From Blastococcus sp. TF02A-26 (GTDB lineage: Bacteria; Actinomycetota; Actinomycetes; Mycobacteriales; Geodermatophilaceae), in the NCBI RefSeq assembly GCF_003319125.1, contig NZ_QOHG01000019.1, positions 1 through 64,000 of the forward strand: a stretch of 64,000 bases of DNA, written 5' to 3'. How positions within the stretch are numbered: position 1 is the stretch's first letter; each line of letters starts with the position of its first letter. The notes below the pieces were generated by a model that saw only the letters and a program-made list of their open reading frames with translations, had not been told where the DNA came from and made no database searches. The translations under genes were made by a program, and so were the position numbers. Positions 56,010 through 64,000 of this stretch are shown in pieces.

Positions 56010-56653
56010 GCGCCCGGTACCGCGTCGGGGTCGGTGGCGCCGGCGGGCTCGGCGTAGGTGACGCCGGCGAACCGGTCGCCCTCGAAGGTCACCGACGTGA
56101 CGCTGGCCAGGGCGCACTCGCGGCGGCGGGGGTCGTGCACGTAGCGGCGCCCCTCGAGGTGCAGCCGCAGCGTCCAGATGGGCAGCTGGTGGCTGACGCA
56201 GACCGCCGCCGAGCCGCGGGCGGCGTCCCGGGCGGCCTCGACGGCGAGCAGCATGCGGGCGGCGATCTCCACGTAGGGCTCGCCCCACGACGGCCGGAAC
56301 GGGTTGCGCAGCTTCCACCAGTGCCGGGGGTCGCGCAGCGCGCCGTCGCCGACGGCGACCCGCAGGCCCTCGAAGTCGCTCGCCGCCTCGATCAGCCGGT
56401 CGTCGGTGGCGACGGGCAGGCCCAGCGCCTCGGCGATCGGTGCCGCGGTCTGCTGCGCGCGCTCGAGCGGGCTGGACACCAGGTGGGTGACCGGTGGGTC
56501 GGCGGCCACGCCGGTGAACCAGCGCGCGGCGTCCCGGGCCATGCCCTCCCCCGCCTCGGACAGCCGGTAGCCGGGCAGCCGGCCGTAGAGGACCTTCGCC
56601 GGGTTGAACACCTCGCCGTGCCGCAGAAGGTGGACGACGGTGGTCTCGCTCAT
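56006..56653 (-). CDS. histidine phosphatase family protein
   Basis: A 215-residue phosphoglycerate-mutase-like enzyme. The phosphohistidine motif is LLRHGE (H12), with a second conserved arginine in SSPLERAQQT and a second histidine in CVSHQLP. Its substrate is unknown. It is placed between hemL and the cytochrome c genes, with 1-nt and 4-nt overlaps, a layout that recurs in actinobacteria and hints at a supporting role in haem or cytochrome c metabolism. ATG shared with the hemL stop (TGATG). Confidence 0.9.
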   Translation of the reverse strand: MSETTVVHLLRHGEVFNPAKVLYGRLPGYRLSEAGEGMARDAARWFTGVAADPPVTHLVSSPLERAQQTAAPIAEALGLPVATDDRLIEAASDFEGLRVAVGDGALRDPRHWWKLRNPFRPSWGEPYVEIAARMLLAVEAARDAARGSAAVCVSHQLPIWTLRLHLEGRRYVHDPRRRECALASVTSVTFEGDRFAGVTYAEPAGATDPDAVPGA

Positions 56654-58032
56654 CAGGTGCTGACCTCGCTCGGGTCCTGGCCGCTGGCGCGCGGCGCCTC
56701 GTCCGGGGTGGCCTCGGCGGCCGCCCGGGCGGCGGCCGGCAGCGCCTCGAGCACCTGCTCGACGGCGGCGTCGTCCAGCGCGGCGCTGACGAACCACGCC
56801 TCGAACGCCGACGGCGGCAGGTACACCCCGCGGCTGAGCATGGCGTGGAAGAAGGCGGTGTAGCGGAAGGTCTCCTGGCTGCGCGCGTCGTCGAAGTCGC
56901 GCACCTGGCGCTCGTCGGGCACGAAGAAGACGGAGAACATCGACCCGGCCTGCTGCACGCGGTGCTGCACGCCGGCGGCGAAGAGCGCGGCACTGGCGGC
57001 GCCGCGCAGGGTGGCCGCCACCTGGTCGCAGCGGGCGTAGACCTCGTCGGTGCACAGCCGCAGGGTGGTCAGCCCGGCGGCGACCGCGACGGGGTTCCCC
57101 GACAGCGTGCCGGCCTGGTAGACGGGGCCGGAGGGGGCGAGCTGGTCCATCAGGTCGGCGCGGCCGCCGAACGCCGCGGCCGGCAGACCGCCGCCCATGA
57201 CCTTGCCGAAGGTGAACAGGTCGGCGTCCACCGGGTCCAGGCCGTACCAGCCCGACCGGGACACCCGGAAACCGGTCATCACCTCGTCGAGCACCAGCAG
57301 GGCGCCGTGCTCGGCGGTGATCCGGCGCAGCTCGGTGTTGAACCCGGACAGCGGCGGGACGACGCCCATGTTCCCCGGCGCGGCCTCGCTGATGACGCAG
57401 GCGATCTCGGCACCGCGCTCGGCGAAGACCGCCTCGACCGCGGCGACGTCGTTGTAGGGCAGCACCACGGTGTCCGCGGCCGCGCCGGTGGTCACGCCGG
57501 GGGTGTCGGGCAGCCCGAGCGTGGCCACGCCCGAGCCGGCCGAGGCGAGCAGCGCGTCGACGTGGCCGTGGTAGCAGCCGGCGAACTTGACGACCAGCCG
57601 GCGGCCGGTGACGCCGCGGGCCAGGCGGATCGCCGAGAGCACCGCCTCGGTGCCGGAGTTGACCAGCCGCACCCGCTGCACCGGCGGCATGCGGGCGATG
57701 ATCTCCTCGGCCAGGTCCAGCTCACCAGCGGTGGGCGCGCCGAACGACGTGCCCCTCCGGGCAGCGGCGGTGACCGCCTCGACGACCGCCGGATGGGCGT
57801 GGCCGAGGATCATCGGCCCCCACGAGGCGACGAGGTCGACGTAGCGGCGACCGTCGGCGTCGGTGAGCCAGGGGCCCTGCCCCTCCGCCATGAAGCGGGG
57901 GGTGCCACCGACGGCGCGGAAGGCACGCACCGGGCTGTTCACCCCGCCCGGGGTCACCCGCTGGCCGCGGGCGAACAGCTCGGCGGAGACCGGGGCCTCG
58001 TAGGGGTAGCGGGAACCGTCCGGCGAGGTCAC
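56653..58032 (-). CDS. hemL: glutamate-1-semialdehyde 2,1-aminomutase
   Basis: A 459-residue PLP enzyme that makes 5-aminolevulinate from glutamate 1-semialdehyde, the product of HemA. The PLP lysine is in [19 protein letters not shown] (about 276). Other signatures are [34 protein letters not shown] and [16 protein letters not shown] start overlaps the DUF3093-like stop. The C-terminal about 30 residues form an alanine-rich extension. Confidence 0.96.
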   Translation of the reverse strand: MTSPDGSRYPYEAPVSAELFARGQRVTPGGVNSPVRAFRAVGGTPRFMAEGQGPWLTDADGRRYVDLVASWGPMILGHAHPAVVEAVTAAARRGTSFGAPTAGELDLAEEIIARMPPVQRVRLVNSGTEAVLSAIRLARGVTGRRLVVKFAGCYHGHVDALLASAGSGVATLGLPDTPGVTTGAAADTVVLPYNDVAAVEAVFAERGAEIACVISEAAPGNMGVVPPLSGFNTELRRITAEHGALLVLDEVMTGFRVSRSGWYGLDPVDADLFTFGKVMGGGLPAAAFGGRADLMDQLAPSGPVYQAGTLSGNPVAVAAGLTTLRLCTDEVYARCDQVAATLRGAASAALFAAGVQHRVQQAGSMFSVFFVPDERQVRDFDDARSQETFRYTAFFHAMLSRGVYLPPSAFEAWFVSAALDDAAVEQVLEALPAAARAAAEATPDEAPRASGQDPSEVST

Positions 58033-58565
58033 GTCCCCAGTGTCCCCTCTGTCCCTGGCAGCCGGGGTGGGGCCTCCGTCTCACCGCCCGCCCCCGGCGC
58101 GGCCGCCAGAAGCGCGCGGGTGAGGGCGGACGGGTCCCGGGTCGGCACCAGGACGGTGCGCCCGTCGGTCAGCCGCAGCGGGAGGCCGGTGCGCCCGCGG
58201 GGCAGCGACCAGCCCCCGCCGAGGATCGGCGCACCCGCGTCGACGCCGGCCTCGCCGTCGGTGGCGGCGCGGAGATGGGCGGTGTCGACGTCGGCCAGGG
58301 GCACCCGTTCGCGGCCGACCGCGAGCACCGGCTCCGCCTCGCCGTCCGCACGTCCCGCCGACACGCGGACCGTCCAGACCCGGCCGGCCGAGACCGCACC
58401 GGCGGCCACGATGCCGAGGACGACGACGAGGGCACCGGCCCACAGCAGCGGCGGCACGTCGGGGCCGGGCAGCACCAGGTCCATGACGAGCAGGAGGACC
58501 ATCGCCCCGGCGACCAGCCAGAACGGTCGCCAGGAGCCCCCGGGCTCGACGTACTCCTCGGCCAC
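58029..58565 (-). CDS. DUF3093-like membrane protein
   Basis: A 178-residue protein with two N-terminal membrane helices ([20 protein letters not shown] and [20 protein letters not shown]) followed by a soluble domain containing [16 protein letters not shown] and [20 protein letters not shown]. This layout fits the actinobacterial DUF3093 family. It lies between hemB and hemL with a 17-bp gap and a 4-nt overlap, so it belongs to the operon, but no haem-related function is established. Confidence 0.75.
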   Translation of the reverse strand: MAEEYVEPGGSWRPFWLVAGAMVLLLVMDLVLPGPDVPPLLWAGALVVVLGIVAAGAVSAGRVWTVRVSAGRADGEAEPVLAVGRERVPLADVDTAHLRAATDGEAGVDAGAPILGGGWSLPRGRTGLPLRLTDGRTVLVPTRDPSALTRALLAAAPGAGGETEAPPRLPGTEGTLGT

Positions 58566-58582
58566 GACCCGTCCCGTCCGGG

Positions 58583-59575
58583 TCAGCGACGGAGCAGGCG
58601 GGCCGCCTCGACCGCCCAGTAGGTCAGCACGGAGGACGCTCCGGCACGCCGGATGGCGGTCAGCGTCTCCAGGATGGCGCGGTCGCGGTCCACCCAGCCG
58701 TTGGCCGCGGCCGCCTCGACCATCGCGTACTCGCCGCTGACCTGGTACGCGCTCACCGGCACCCGGACCTCGTCGGCCACCCGGGCGATGATGTCGAGGT
58801 AGGCCAGCGCCGGCTTCACCATCACGGCGTCGGCACCCTCGGCGAGGTCCTGCTCGACCTCCCGCAGCGCCTCGTCGGCGTTGGGCGGGTCCATCTGGTA
58901 GGTCGACCGGTCACCGAACTGCGGCGCGCCCTCCGCGGCCTCGCGGAACGGGCCGTAGAAGCACGACGCGTACTTGGCCGCGTAGGCCAGCACCGGCAGC
59001 TCCGTGAACCCGCCGCCGTCCAGCGCCCGGCGGATCGCCGCGACCTGGCCGTCCATCATCCCGCTGGGCGCGATGACGTGCGCCCCGGCCTGGGCCTGCG
59101 CCAGCGCGACGGCGGCATAGCGGTCCAGCGTCGGGTCGTTGTCGACGACGCCCGCGGGCGTCACGACTCCGCAGTGGCCGTGGTCGGTGTACTCGCACAG
59201 GCAGAGGTCGGCCATGAGAACGAGCTCGTCGCCCAGGTCATCACGGAGCCGGCGCAGCGCTTCGTTGACCACGCCGTCGGCGGCGTCGGCCTGGGTGCCC
59301 AGCGGGTCCTTGTCGGCGGGGATGCCGAACAGGATCAGCCCGCTGATGCCGGCCTCGGCCGCCTCGTGCGCGGCCTTCCGGAGCGAGTCCTGGGTGTGCT
59401 GGACGACGCCCGGCATCGAGGTGATCGGCTGCGGCTCGGAGATGCCCTCCTTGACGAAGACCGGGAGCACCAGGTCGGCCGGCGACAGCCGCGTCTGGGC
59501 GGTCAGCCGCCGCAGCGCGGGCGTCGACCGCAGTCGACGCCCGCGCGCGAAGCCCGGGTTGGCTCCGGCACTCAC
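58583..59575 (-). CDS. hemB: porphobilinogen synthase
   Basis: A 330-residue enzyme that condenses two 5-aminolevulinate molecules to porphobilinogen. Schiff-base lysines are in LAYAAKYASCFYGPF (about 200) and VMVKPALAYLD (about 250). The cysteine-rich LCLCEYTDHGHCG (about 122-134) marks the zinc-dependent type. The GTG start overlaps the cysG/hemD stop (GTGA). Confidence 0.96.
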   Translation of the reverse strand: MSAGANPGFARGRRLRSTPALRRLTAQTRLSPADLVLPVFVKEGISEPQPITSMPGVVQHTQDSLRKAAHEAAEAGISGLILFGIPADKDPLGTQADAADGVVNEALRRLRDDLGDELVLMADLCLCEYTDHGHCGVVTPAGVVDNDPTLDRYAAVALAQAQAGAHVIAPSGMMDGQVAAIRRALDGGGFTELPVLAYAAKYASCFYGPFREAAEGAPQFGDRSTYQMDPPNADEALREVEQDLAEGADAVMVKPALAYLDIIARVADEVRVPVSAYQVSGEYAMVEAAAANGWVDRDRAILETLTAIRRAGASSVLTYWAVEAARLLRR

Positions 59576-61113
59576 TTGGAGTCGCCTTCCTCCCGGCGCG
59601 CCTCGGCGAAGGCCGCGAGCGCGTCGACCAGCGGGCCGACCGCGGCGGTCTCGGGCTGCACGTCCACCCGCAGGCCGAACTCCTGCGCGGTGGCCGAGGT
59701 CTGCGGCCCGATCACCGCGACGACGGTCTTGGCGTGCGGCTTGCCGGCGATGCCGACCAGGTTGCGCACGGTGCTGGACGAGGTGAAGCACACCGCGTCG
59801 AACCCGCCGCCCTTGATGGCCTCGCGGACCGCGGCCGGCGGCGGCGCCGCCCGGACGGTGCGGTAGGCGGTGACGTCGTCGATCTCCCAACCGCGCTCCT
59901 TGAGCCCGGCGGCGAGGGTCTCGGTGGCGATGTCGGCCCGCGGCAGCAGCACGCGGTCGATCGGGTCGAGCACGTCGTCGTACTCCGGGAAGTCGGCCAG
60001 CAGGCCCTCGCTGGACTGCTCACCGGAGGGCAGCAGCTCCGGCACGATGCCGAAGTCGCGCACCGCGGCGGCGGTCTGCTCGCCCACGCAGGCCACCTTC
60101 ACGCCGGCGAACGCCCGGGCGTCGAGGCCGAGCTCGGCGAACTTCTCGCGCACGGCCTTCACCGCGTTCACCGAGGTGAACACGATCCAGCCGTAGCGGC
60201 CGGTGACCAGGCCCTTGATGGCGCGGTCCATCTGCGCCGGGCTGCGCGGCGGCTCGACGGCGATGGTCGGCACCTCGACCGGCACCGCGCCGTAGGCCCG
60301 CAGCCGGTCGCTCATGTCGCCGGCCTGGTCCTTGGTGCGCGGCACCAGCACCCGCCAGCCGAACAGCGGCCGGCTCTCCCACCAGGAGAACTTGCCGCGC
60401 TTGTCGACCACCGCGCCGACGGTGACCACCACGGCCCCGCCGATCGCGTCGAGGCCGGCGGTCTTCTCGGCGACCGCGGCGAGCTTCGTGGGGACGCTCT
60501 TCTGGTCGGTGGTCGAGCCCGCGGTGGTGACGACGACCGGGGTCCCGCCGGGCAGGCCGCCCTCGACCAGCCGGCCGGCGGCGTCGGGCAGGTCCGCGGC
60601 GTCGCCGGTGAGCACCAGCGGCGCGCCCAGGCCGTGCGCGGCCGAGGCCAGCGCGGCCAGGTCGGCGGTGCCGCGCAGCTCCGCGGTGAGCGTCGTGCTG
60701 CCGAGGGCGACACCGGCGAACGCCGGCACGGCCGAGGCCGGGGCGACGCCCGGGACGACGTCGAACGGCACCGAGGTGCGGCCGACGGCGAGCACCTCCT
60801 TGACCACCGCGTCGGAGGTGAACGGGTCACCGGCGACCAGCCGGACGACGGTGTCGCCCTTCTTGGCCGCGGCGACGGCGGCCTTGGCCACCTCGTCGGG
60901 CTCGCCGGTGGCCGTCGTCGGCTCCAGGTCGGGCCGGCTCTCGCGGACGGCGGCGGTGACGGCGGGGGCCACCCCGGCGTCGACCACGAGGACGTCGGCC
61001 TCGCCGATCGCCGCGGTCGCCCGGGCGGTCAGCATGCCGGGATCGCCCGGGCCGGCGCCGACGAAGACGACCGTGCCGGCCGCCCCGCCGCTCTTGCTGC
61101 GGAAGCGCGTCAT
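59572..61113 (-). CDS. hemD: fused uroporphyrinogen-III C-methyltransferase / uroporphyrinogen-III synthase
   Basis: A 513-residue fusion. The N-terminal half (to about 250) is a tetrapyrrole methylase domain starting VVFVGAGPGDPGMLTARATA. The C-terminal half is HemD, which closes hydroxymethylbilane to uroporphyrinogen III; it begins RVLVPRTKDQAGDMSDRLRA and includes WIVFTSVNAVKAVREKF and FDAVCFTSSSTVRNLV. The methylase half lacks the usual VVYDRLV-type motif, so its activity is less sure. The ATG at 61113 has GGAG 7 nt upstream. The 102-bp gap before it holds two hairpins. Confidence 0.92.
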   Translation of the reverse strand: MTRFRSKSGGAAGTVVFVGAGPGDPGMLTARATAAIGEADVLVVDAGVAPAVTAAVRESRPDLEPTTATGEPDEVAKAAVAAAKKGDTVVRLVAGDPFTSDAVVKEVLAVGRTSVPFDVVPGVAPASAVPAFAGVALGSTTLTAELRGTADLAALASAAHGLGAPLVLTGDAADLPDAAGRLVEGGLPGGTPVVVTTAGSTTDQKSVPTKLAAVAEKTAGLDAIGGAVVVTVGAVVDKRGKFSWWESRPLFGWRVLVPRTKDQAGDMSDRLRAYGAVPVEVPTIAVEPPRSPAQMDRAIKGLVTGRYGWIVFTSVNAVKAVREKFAELGLDARAFAGVKVACVGEQTAAAVRDFGIVPELLPSGEQSSEGLLADFPEYDDVLDPIDRVLLPRADIATETLAAGLKERGWEIDDVTAYRTVRAAPPPAAVREAIKGGGFDAVCFTSSSTVRNLVGIAGKPHAKTVVAVIGPQTSATAQEFGLRVDVQPETAAVGPLVDALAAFAEARREEGDSK

Positions 61114-61140
61114 CGCGTGCTCCTGTTCCACTTCACTTGA

Positions 61141-61194
61141 GAGCCCCTCCCGGGGCTCGTTCTGGGGTCTGGGTGCCGGGCCGCGGTGCCCGGC
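61141..61194 (-). promoter_or_regulatory. two hairpins between hemC and hemD
   Basis: GAGCCCC-TCCC-GGGGCTC (61141-61158) and GCCGGGC-N6-GCCCGGC (61175-61194) are perfect 7-bp stems in the only gap over 100 bp in the hem-ccs operon. They could be a partial terminator or processing site that lowers expression of the genes after hemC. Confidence 0.45.
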
Positions 61195-61215
61195 GGGGGG
61201 AGGTCGGGGGTCGGC

Positions 61216-62157
61216 TCACCGGGAGGCGGCCATCAGCTCGGCCGCGCCCCGGTCGAGCAGCTCGGCCGCGAGCTCGCGCCCCAGCCGGACGGCGTCCTCC
61301 GCCGGGCCGGTGACCGACCCGCGGACGCCGTCGCTGCCGTCCAGGGCGGTCACCGAGGCGCGCAGGAACAGCTCGGCGCCGTCCTCCCCCTCGGCGAGCT
61401 CGGCGTAGGCCGCGACCGGCGCGCTGCAGCCGGCCTCGAGCGCGGCCAGGACCGTCCGCTCGGCGAGGACGCAGGTGCGCGTGACGGTGTCGTCCAGCGC
61501 CGCCAGCACGGCCAGGGTCGCCGCGTCGTCGGCCCGGCACTCCACGGCGAGCGCGCCCTGCGCCGGCGCGGGGAGCACCTGCAGCGGGTCGAGCGTCTCC
61601 GTGACCGCGTCCAGCCGGCCGAGGCGGGTCAGCCCGGCACGGGCCAGGACGACGGCGTCCAGGTCACCGGGCACGACCCGGGCCATGCGGGTGTCCACGT
61701 TGCCGCGGATGGGGACGATCTCCAGGCCCAGGCCCAGCGCGCGCAGCTGGGCGACCCGGCGCGGCGCCCCGGTGCCGACGCGGGCGCCGGCGGGGAGCTC
61801 GCCGAGGGTCAGCCCGTCGCGGGCGACCAGCGCGTCGCGCGGGTCCTCCCGCGGCGGGACGGCGGCCAGCGCCAGACCCGGCTCGGGCGCGGTGGGCAGG
61901 TCCTTGTAGCTGTGGACGGCGACGTCGACGGTGCCCTCGTGCAGGGCCTGCCGGATCGCGGTGACGAACACCCCGGTGCCGCCGAGCTGCGCGATCGCCG
62001 CGGCCGAGCGGTCGCCCTCGGTGCTGATGTGCACCAGCTCGACCGGGACGCCGGTGGCGGCGGTGATCGCGTCGGCCACGTGCTGGGACTGGGTCGTCGC
62101 GAGCTGGCTGGCGCGGGTGCCCAGCCGCAGCGTCGTCGTGGTCTGCGTCGAGGTCAC
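61216..62157 (-). CDS. hemC: hydroxymethylbilane synthase
   Basis: A 313-residue enzyme that polymerises four porphobilinogen units. The dipyrromethane cofactor cysteine is in [13 protein letters not shown] (about 241). Other motifs are [29 protein letters not shown] and [11 protein letters not shown]. The GTG start overlaps the hemA stop (GTGA). Confidence 0.96.
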   Translation of the reverse strand: MTSTQTTTTLRLGTRASQLATTQSQHVADAITAATGVPVELVHISTEGDRSAAAIAQLGGTGVFVTAIRQALHEGTVDVAVHSYKDLPTAPEPGLALAAVPPREDPRDALVARDGLTLGELPAGARVGTGAPRRVAQLRALGLGLEIVPIRGNVDTRMARVVPGDLDAVVLARAGLTRLGRLDAVTETLDPLQVLPAPAQGALAVECRADDAATLAVLAALDDTVTRTCVLAERTVLAALEAGCSAPVAAYAELAEGEDGAELFLRASVTALDGSDGVRGSVTGPAEDAVRLGRELAAELLDRGAAELMAASR

Positions 62158-63512
62158 GCCGTCCCCCCGAGCTCGTCGGGGTCGACGGACACGGCGTCGG
62201 CGAGGCGGCCGTGCTCGGCGGGCACGCCGGTGTCGATGCCCAGGCCGAACAGCTCGCGCAGCGCGTCGGCGTAGTCGACGCCGCCCGGGGTGCTGGCCAG
62301 TTCCTTCACCCGCACGGTCGGCTCGTGCAGCAGCTTGTCGACGACCCGGCGGACGGTGCGCGCGATCTCCGACCGGGCCCGCGCGTCGAGGTCGGGCAGC
62401 CGGGTGGACAGCCGCAGCAGCTCGGCGTCCACCACCTCCGCGGCCTGGCTGCGCAGCGCCGAGACGGTGGGCGCGACCGCCGCGGCCTGCCGCTCGGCCC
62501 GCAGCAGCGCGGTCTCGGCCTCGATGAGGGCGTGGGCGGCGGCGATGTCGTCGGCGGCGACGGCGCCGGCCAGGGAGGCGTCGTCGGCCGCTGTCCGCTC
62601 CCCCTGCAGCAGGGCCAGGTCGACGACGTGCACGCCGGGCAGGCCCGCGACGGCCGGGTCGACGTCGCGGGGCAGCGCGAGGTCGACGACGGCCAGCGGC
62701 CGGTCGGTCCGGGCGCGCATGGCGCCGGCGACCGCGTCGGTGCCGACGACGAGGCCGGTCGCCCCGGTGCAGGTCAGCAGCAGGTCGGCCGCAGCGATCG
62801 CGGCCGGGAGGTCGTCGAGGTCGGCGGTCGCGCCGTCGACGGCGGCGGCCAGGCGGGCCGCCGACTCCGGCGTCCGGCTGGCCACGGTGACCAGCGCGCC
62901 GCGGCGGGACAGGGTGGCCGCGGCCAGCGCACCCATGGACCCGGCGCCGACGACGAGCGCCGTCTGGCCCCGGAGCGGGCCGATCCGCTCCTCGGCGTGG
63001 TCGAGGGAGACCGACACGAGGGAGGCGCCGGCCTTGTCGATGCCGGTCTCGGAGTGCACCCGCTTGCCGACCCGCAGCGCGTGCTGGGCGACCGGGTGCA
63101 GCTCGCGGCCGACCGTGCCCTGGTCGCGGGCCAGGGCGTACGCGTTGCGCAGCTGGCCGAGCACCTGCGTCTCCCCGACCACCATGGAGTCCAGTCCGGC
63201 GGCGACGGTGAACAGGTGCGCCACGGCCTGGTCCTCGTAGTGGACCGTGACGTACGGCGAGAGCTCCTCGACGGTGGCGCCGGCCTGGCGGGCGAGCACC
63301 CGGCTGACCTCGGTGACCCCGCCGTGGAAGCGGTCGACGCCGGCGAAGACCTCGACCCGGTTGCAGGTGGCCAGCACGATGGCCTCGCTGACGTGGTCGT
63401 TGCCGACCAGTTCGTGCAGCGCCTTGACGGTGTCGTCGGAGGTCATCGCGAACTGCTCGAGCAGGGAGACCGGCGCGGTCTGGTGGCTGATGCCGACGGC
63501 CAGCAGGCTCAT
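62154..63512 (-). CDS. hemA: glutamyl-tRNA reductase
   Basis: A 452-residue NADPH enzyme that starts haem synthesis by the C5 pathway. The catalytic cysteine is C50 in [20 protein letters not shown]. Also visible are [18 protein letters not shown], the nucleotide motif [20 protein letters not shown], and the C-terminal dimerisation helices. The ATG overlaps the rex stop (ATGA), so its translation is tied to the redox regulator. Confidence 0.96.
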   Translation of the reverse strand: MSLLAVGISHQTAPVSLLEQFAMTSDDTVKALHELVGNDHVSEAIVLATCNRVEVFAGVDRFHGGVTEVSRVLARQAGATVEELSPYVTVHYEDQAVAHLFTVAAGLDSMVVGETQVLGQLRNAYALARDQGTVGRELHPVAQHALRVGKRVHSETGIDKAGASLVSVSLDHAEERIGPLRGQTALVVGAGSMGALAAATLSRRGALVTVASRTPESAARLAAAVDGATADLDDLPAAIAAADLLLTCTGATGLVVGTDAVAGAMRARTDRPLAVVDLALPRDVDPAVAGLPGVHVVDLALLQGERTAADDASLAGAVAADDIAAAHALIEAETALLRAERQAAAVAPTVSALRSQAAEVVDAELLRLSTRLPDLDARARSEIARTVRRVVDKLLHEPTVRVKELASTPGGVDYADALRELFGLGIDTGVPAEHGRLADAVSVDPDELGGTA

Positions 63513-64000
63513 GACATCCCCCCGAGCGCCGGCACGCGGACGACGTCGTCGCTGTCCCGGCTGGTGTCCAGGAAGGCCAGGACCTGAAGCTCGACGGAGA
63601 GGTCCACCTGGCGGACGTCGACCCCGGCCGGCGCGGCGAGGGTGACCGGCGCGAAGTTGAGGATGCTCCGCACCCCAGCGGCGGTCAGCCGGTCGCACAC
63701 CGACTGGGCGACCTCGGCGGGGGTGGCGATGACACCGATGGTGGCCGACGTCGTGGCGACCACCTCGTCGAGCTCGGTCAGCGGCCGCACGGGGCGGCCG
63801 CCGATGTCCTGCCCGATCCGCTCGGGCGAGCTGTCGAACAGGCCGACGAACTCGAATCCGCGGCTGCCGAAACCGGCGTAGTCGGCCAGCGCGGAGCCCA
63901 GGTTGCCCAGGCCCACGAGGACGCAGGCGCGGGAACGCTCGACACCGAGGACCCGCGCGATGCGGTCCCGTAGGCCGGCCACGTCGTAGCCGACGCCGCG
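63509..64000 (-). CDS. rex: redox-sensing repressor Rex (5' end beyond window)
   Basis: The C-terminal about 163 residues of Rex. The Rossmann domain starts [20 protein letters not shown] and continues [12 protein letters not shown]; the dimer tail is [15 protein letters not shown]. The frame is open through the window end, so the N-terminal winged helix lies outside. Rex binds DNA when NADH/NAD+ is low and releases it when NADH rises. In Streptomyces it controls its own rex-hemACD operon, cydABCD and nuo. A matching operator lies at 36701-36718. Confidence 0.93.
   Translation of the reverse strand, partial: RGVGYDVAGLRDRIARVLGVERSRACVLVGLGNLGSALADYAGFGSRGFEFVGLFDSSPERIGQDIGGRPVRPLTELDEVVATTSATIGVIATPAEVAQSVCDRLTAAGVRSILNFAPVTLAAPAGVDVRQVDLSVELQVLAFLDTSRDSDDVVRVPALGGMS

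Overview
This window comes from a high-GC actinobacterium, most likely a member of the Geodermatophilaceae (Blastococcus, Geodermatophilus, Modestobacter). That placement is inferred from the very GC-rich codon use, a WhiB-family regulator, a menaquinone pathway, NDH-1 genes with actinobacterial-style tails, frequent GTG starts and 1-8 nt gene overlaps. No rRNA, tRNA or CRISPR array was seen.

Region 1-12.3 kb is accessory. It holds a membrane chemoreceptor, a WhiB-like regulator, and a decayed stretch (about 3.0-6.2 kb) in which a GAF/chemoreceptor gene, a small conserved-looking gene and an excisionase-like gene each need one or more single-base corrections to read through. Short structured repeats lie between them. 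Then come a small helix-turn-helix protein, an unknown 208-residue protein, a class F-like sortase, a 936-residue SEC-C protein and an SGNH hydrolase.

Region 12.3-16.6 kb has htpX divergent from korAB (2-oxoacid:ferredoxin oxidoreductase). Region 16.6-36.7 kb is a respiratory block on the minus strand: menJ (menaquinone reductase), the full nuoA-N set for NADH:menaquinone oxidoreductase, a polyprenyl diphosphate synthase coupled to nuoN by a 1-nt overlap, and a sugar dehydrogenase lipoprotein, closed by a strong hairpin. A near-perfect Rex operator lies just upstream of menJ.

Region 36.8-49.3 kb carries the menaquinone genes menG, menF, menD, menC, menE and menA (menB is not here), interrupted by a phosphoribosyltransferase, a DHFR/RibD-like protein with a convergent AraC regulator, and a two-gene ABC exporter whose two ATPase halves are degenerate in complementary ways. 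Region 49.3-51.9 kb has an EAL protein, a DUF4229 membrane protein, an Lrp/AsnC regulator with no ordinary start codon, and two small unknown proteins.

Region 52-64 kb is one long minus-strand operon running rex (cut by the window end)-hemA-hemC-cysG/hemD-hemB-DUF3093-hemL-phosphatase-tlpA-ccdA-resB-ccsB. It joins redox sensing, haem synthesis and cytochrome c maturation. Together the window encodes the quinone pool, the complex that reduces it, the haem and cytochrome c machinery downstream of it, and a redox sensor that probably ties them together.
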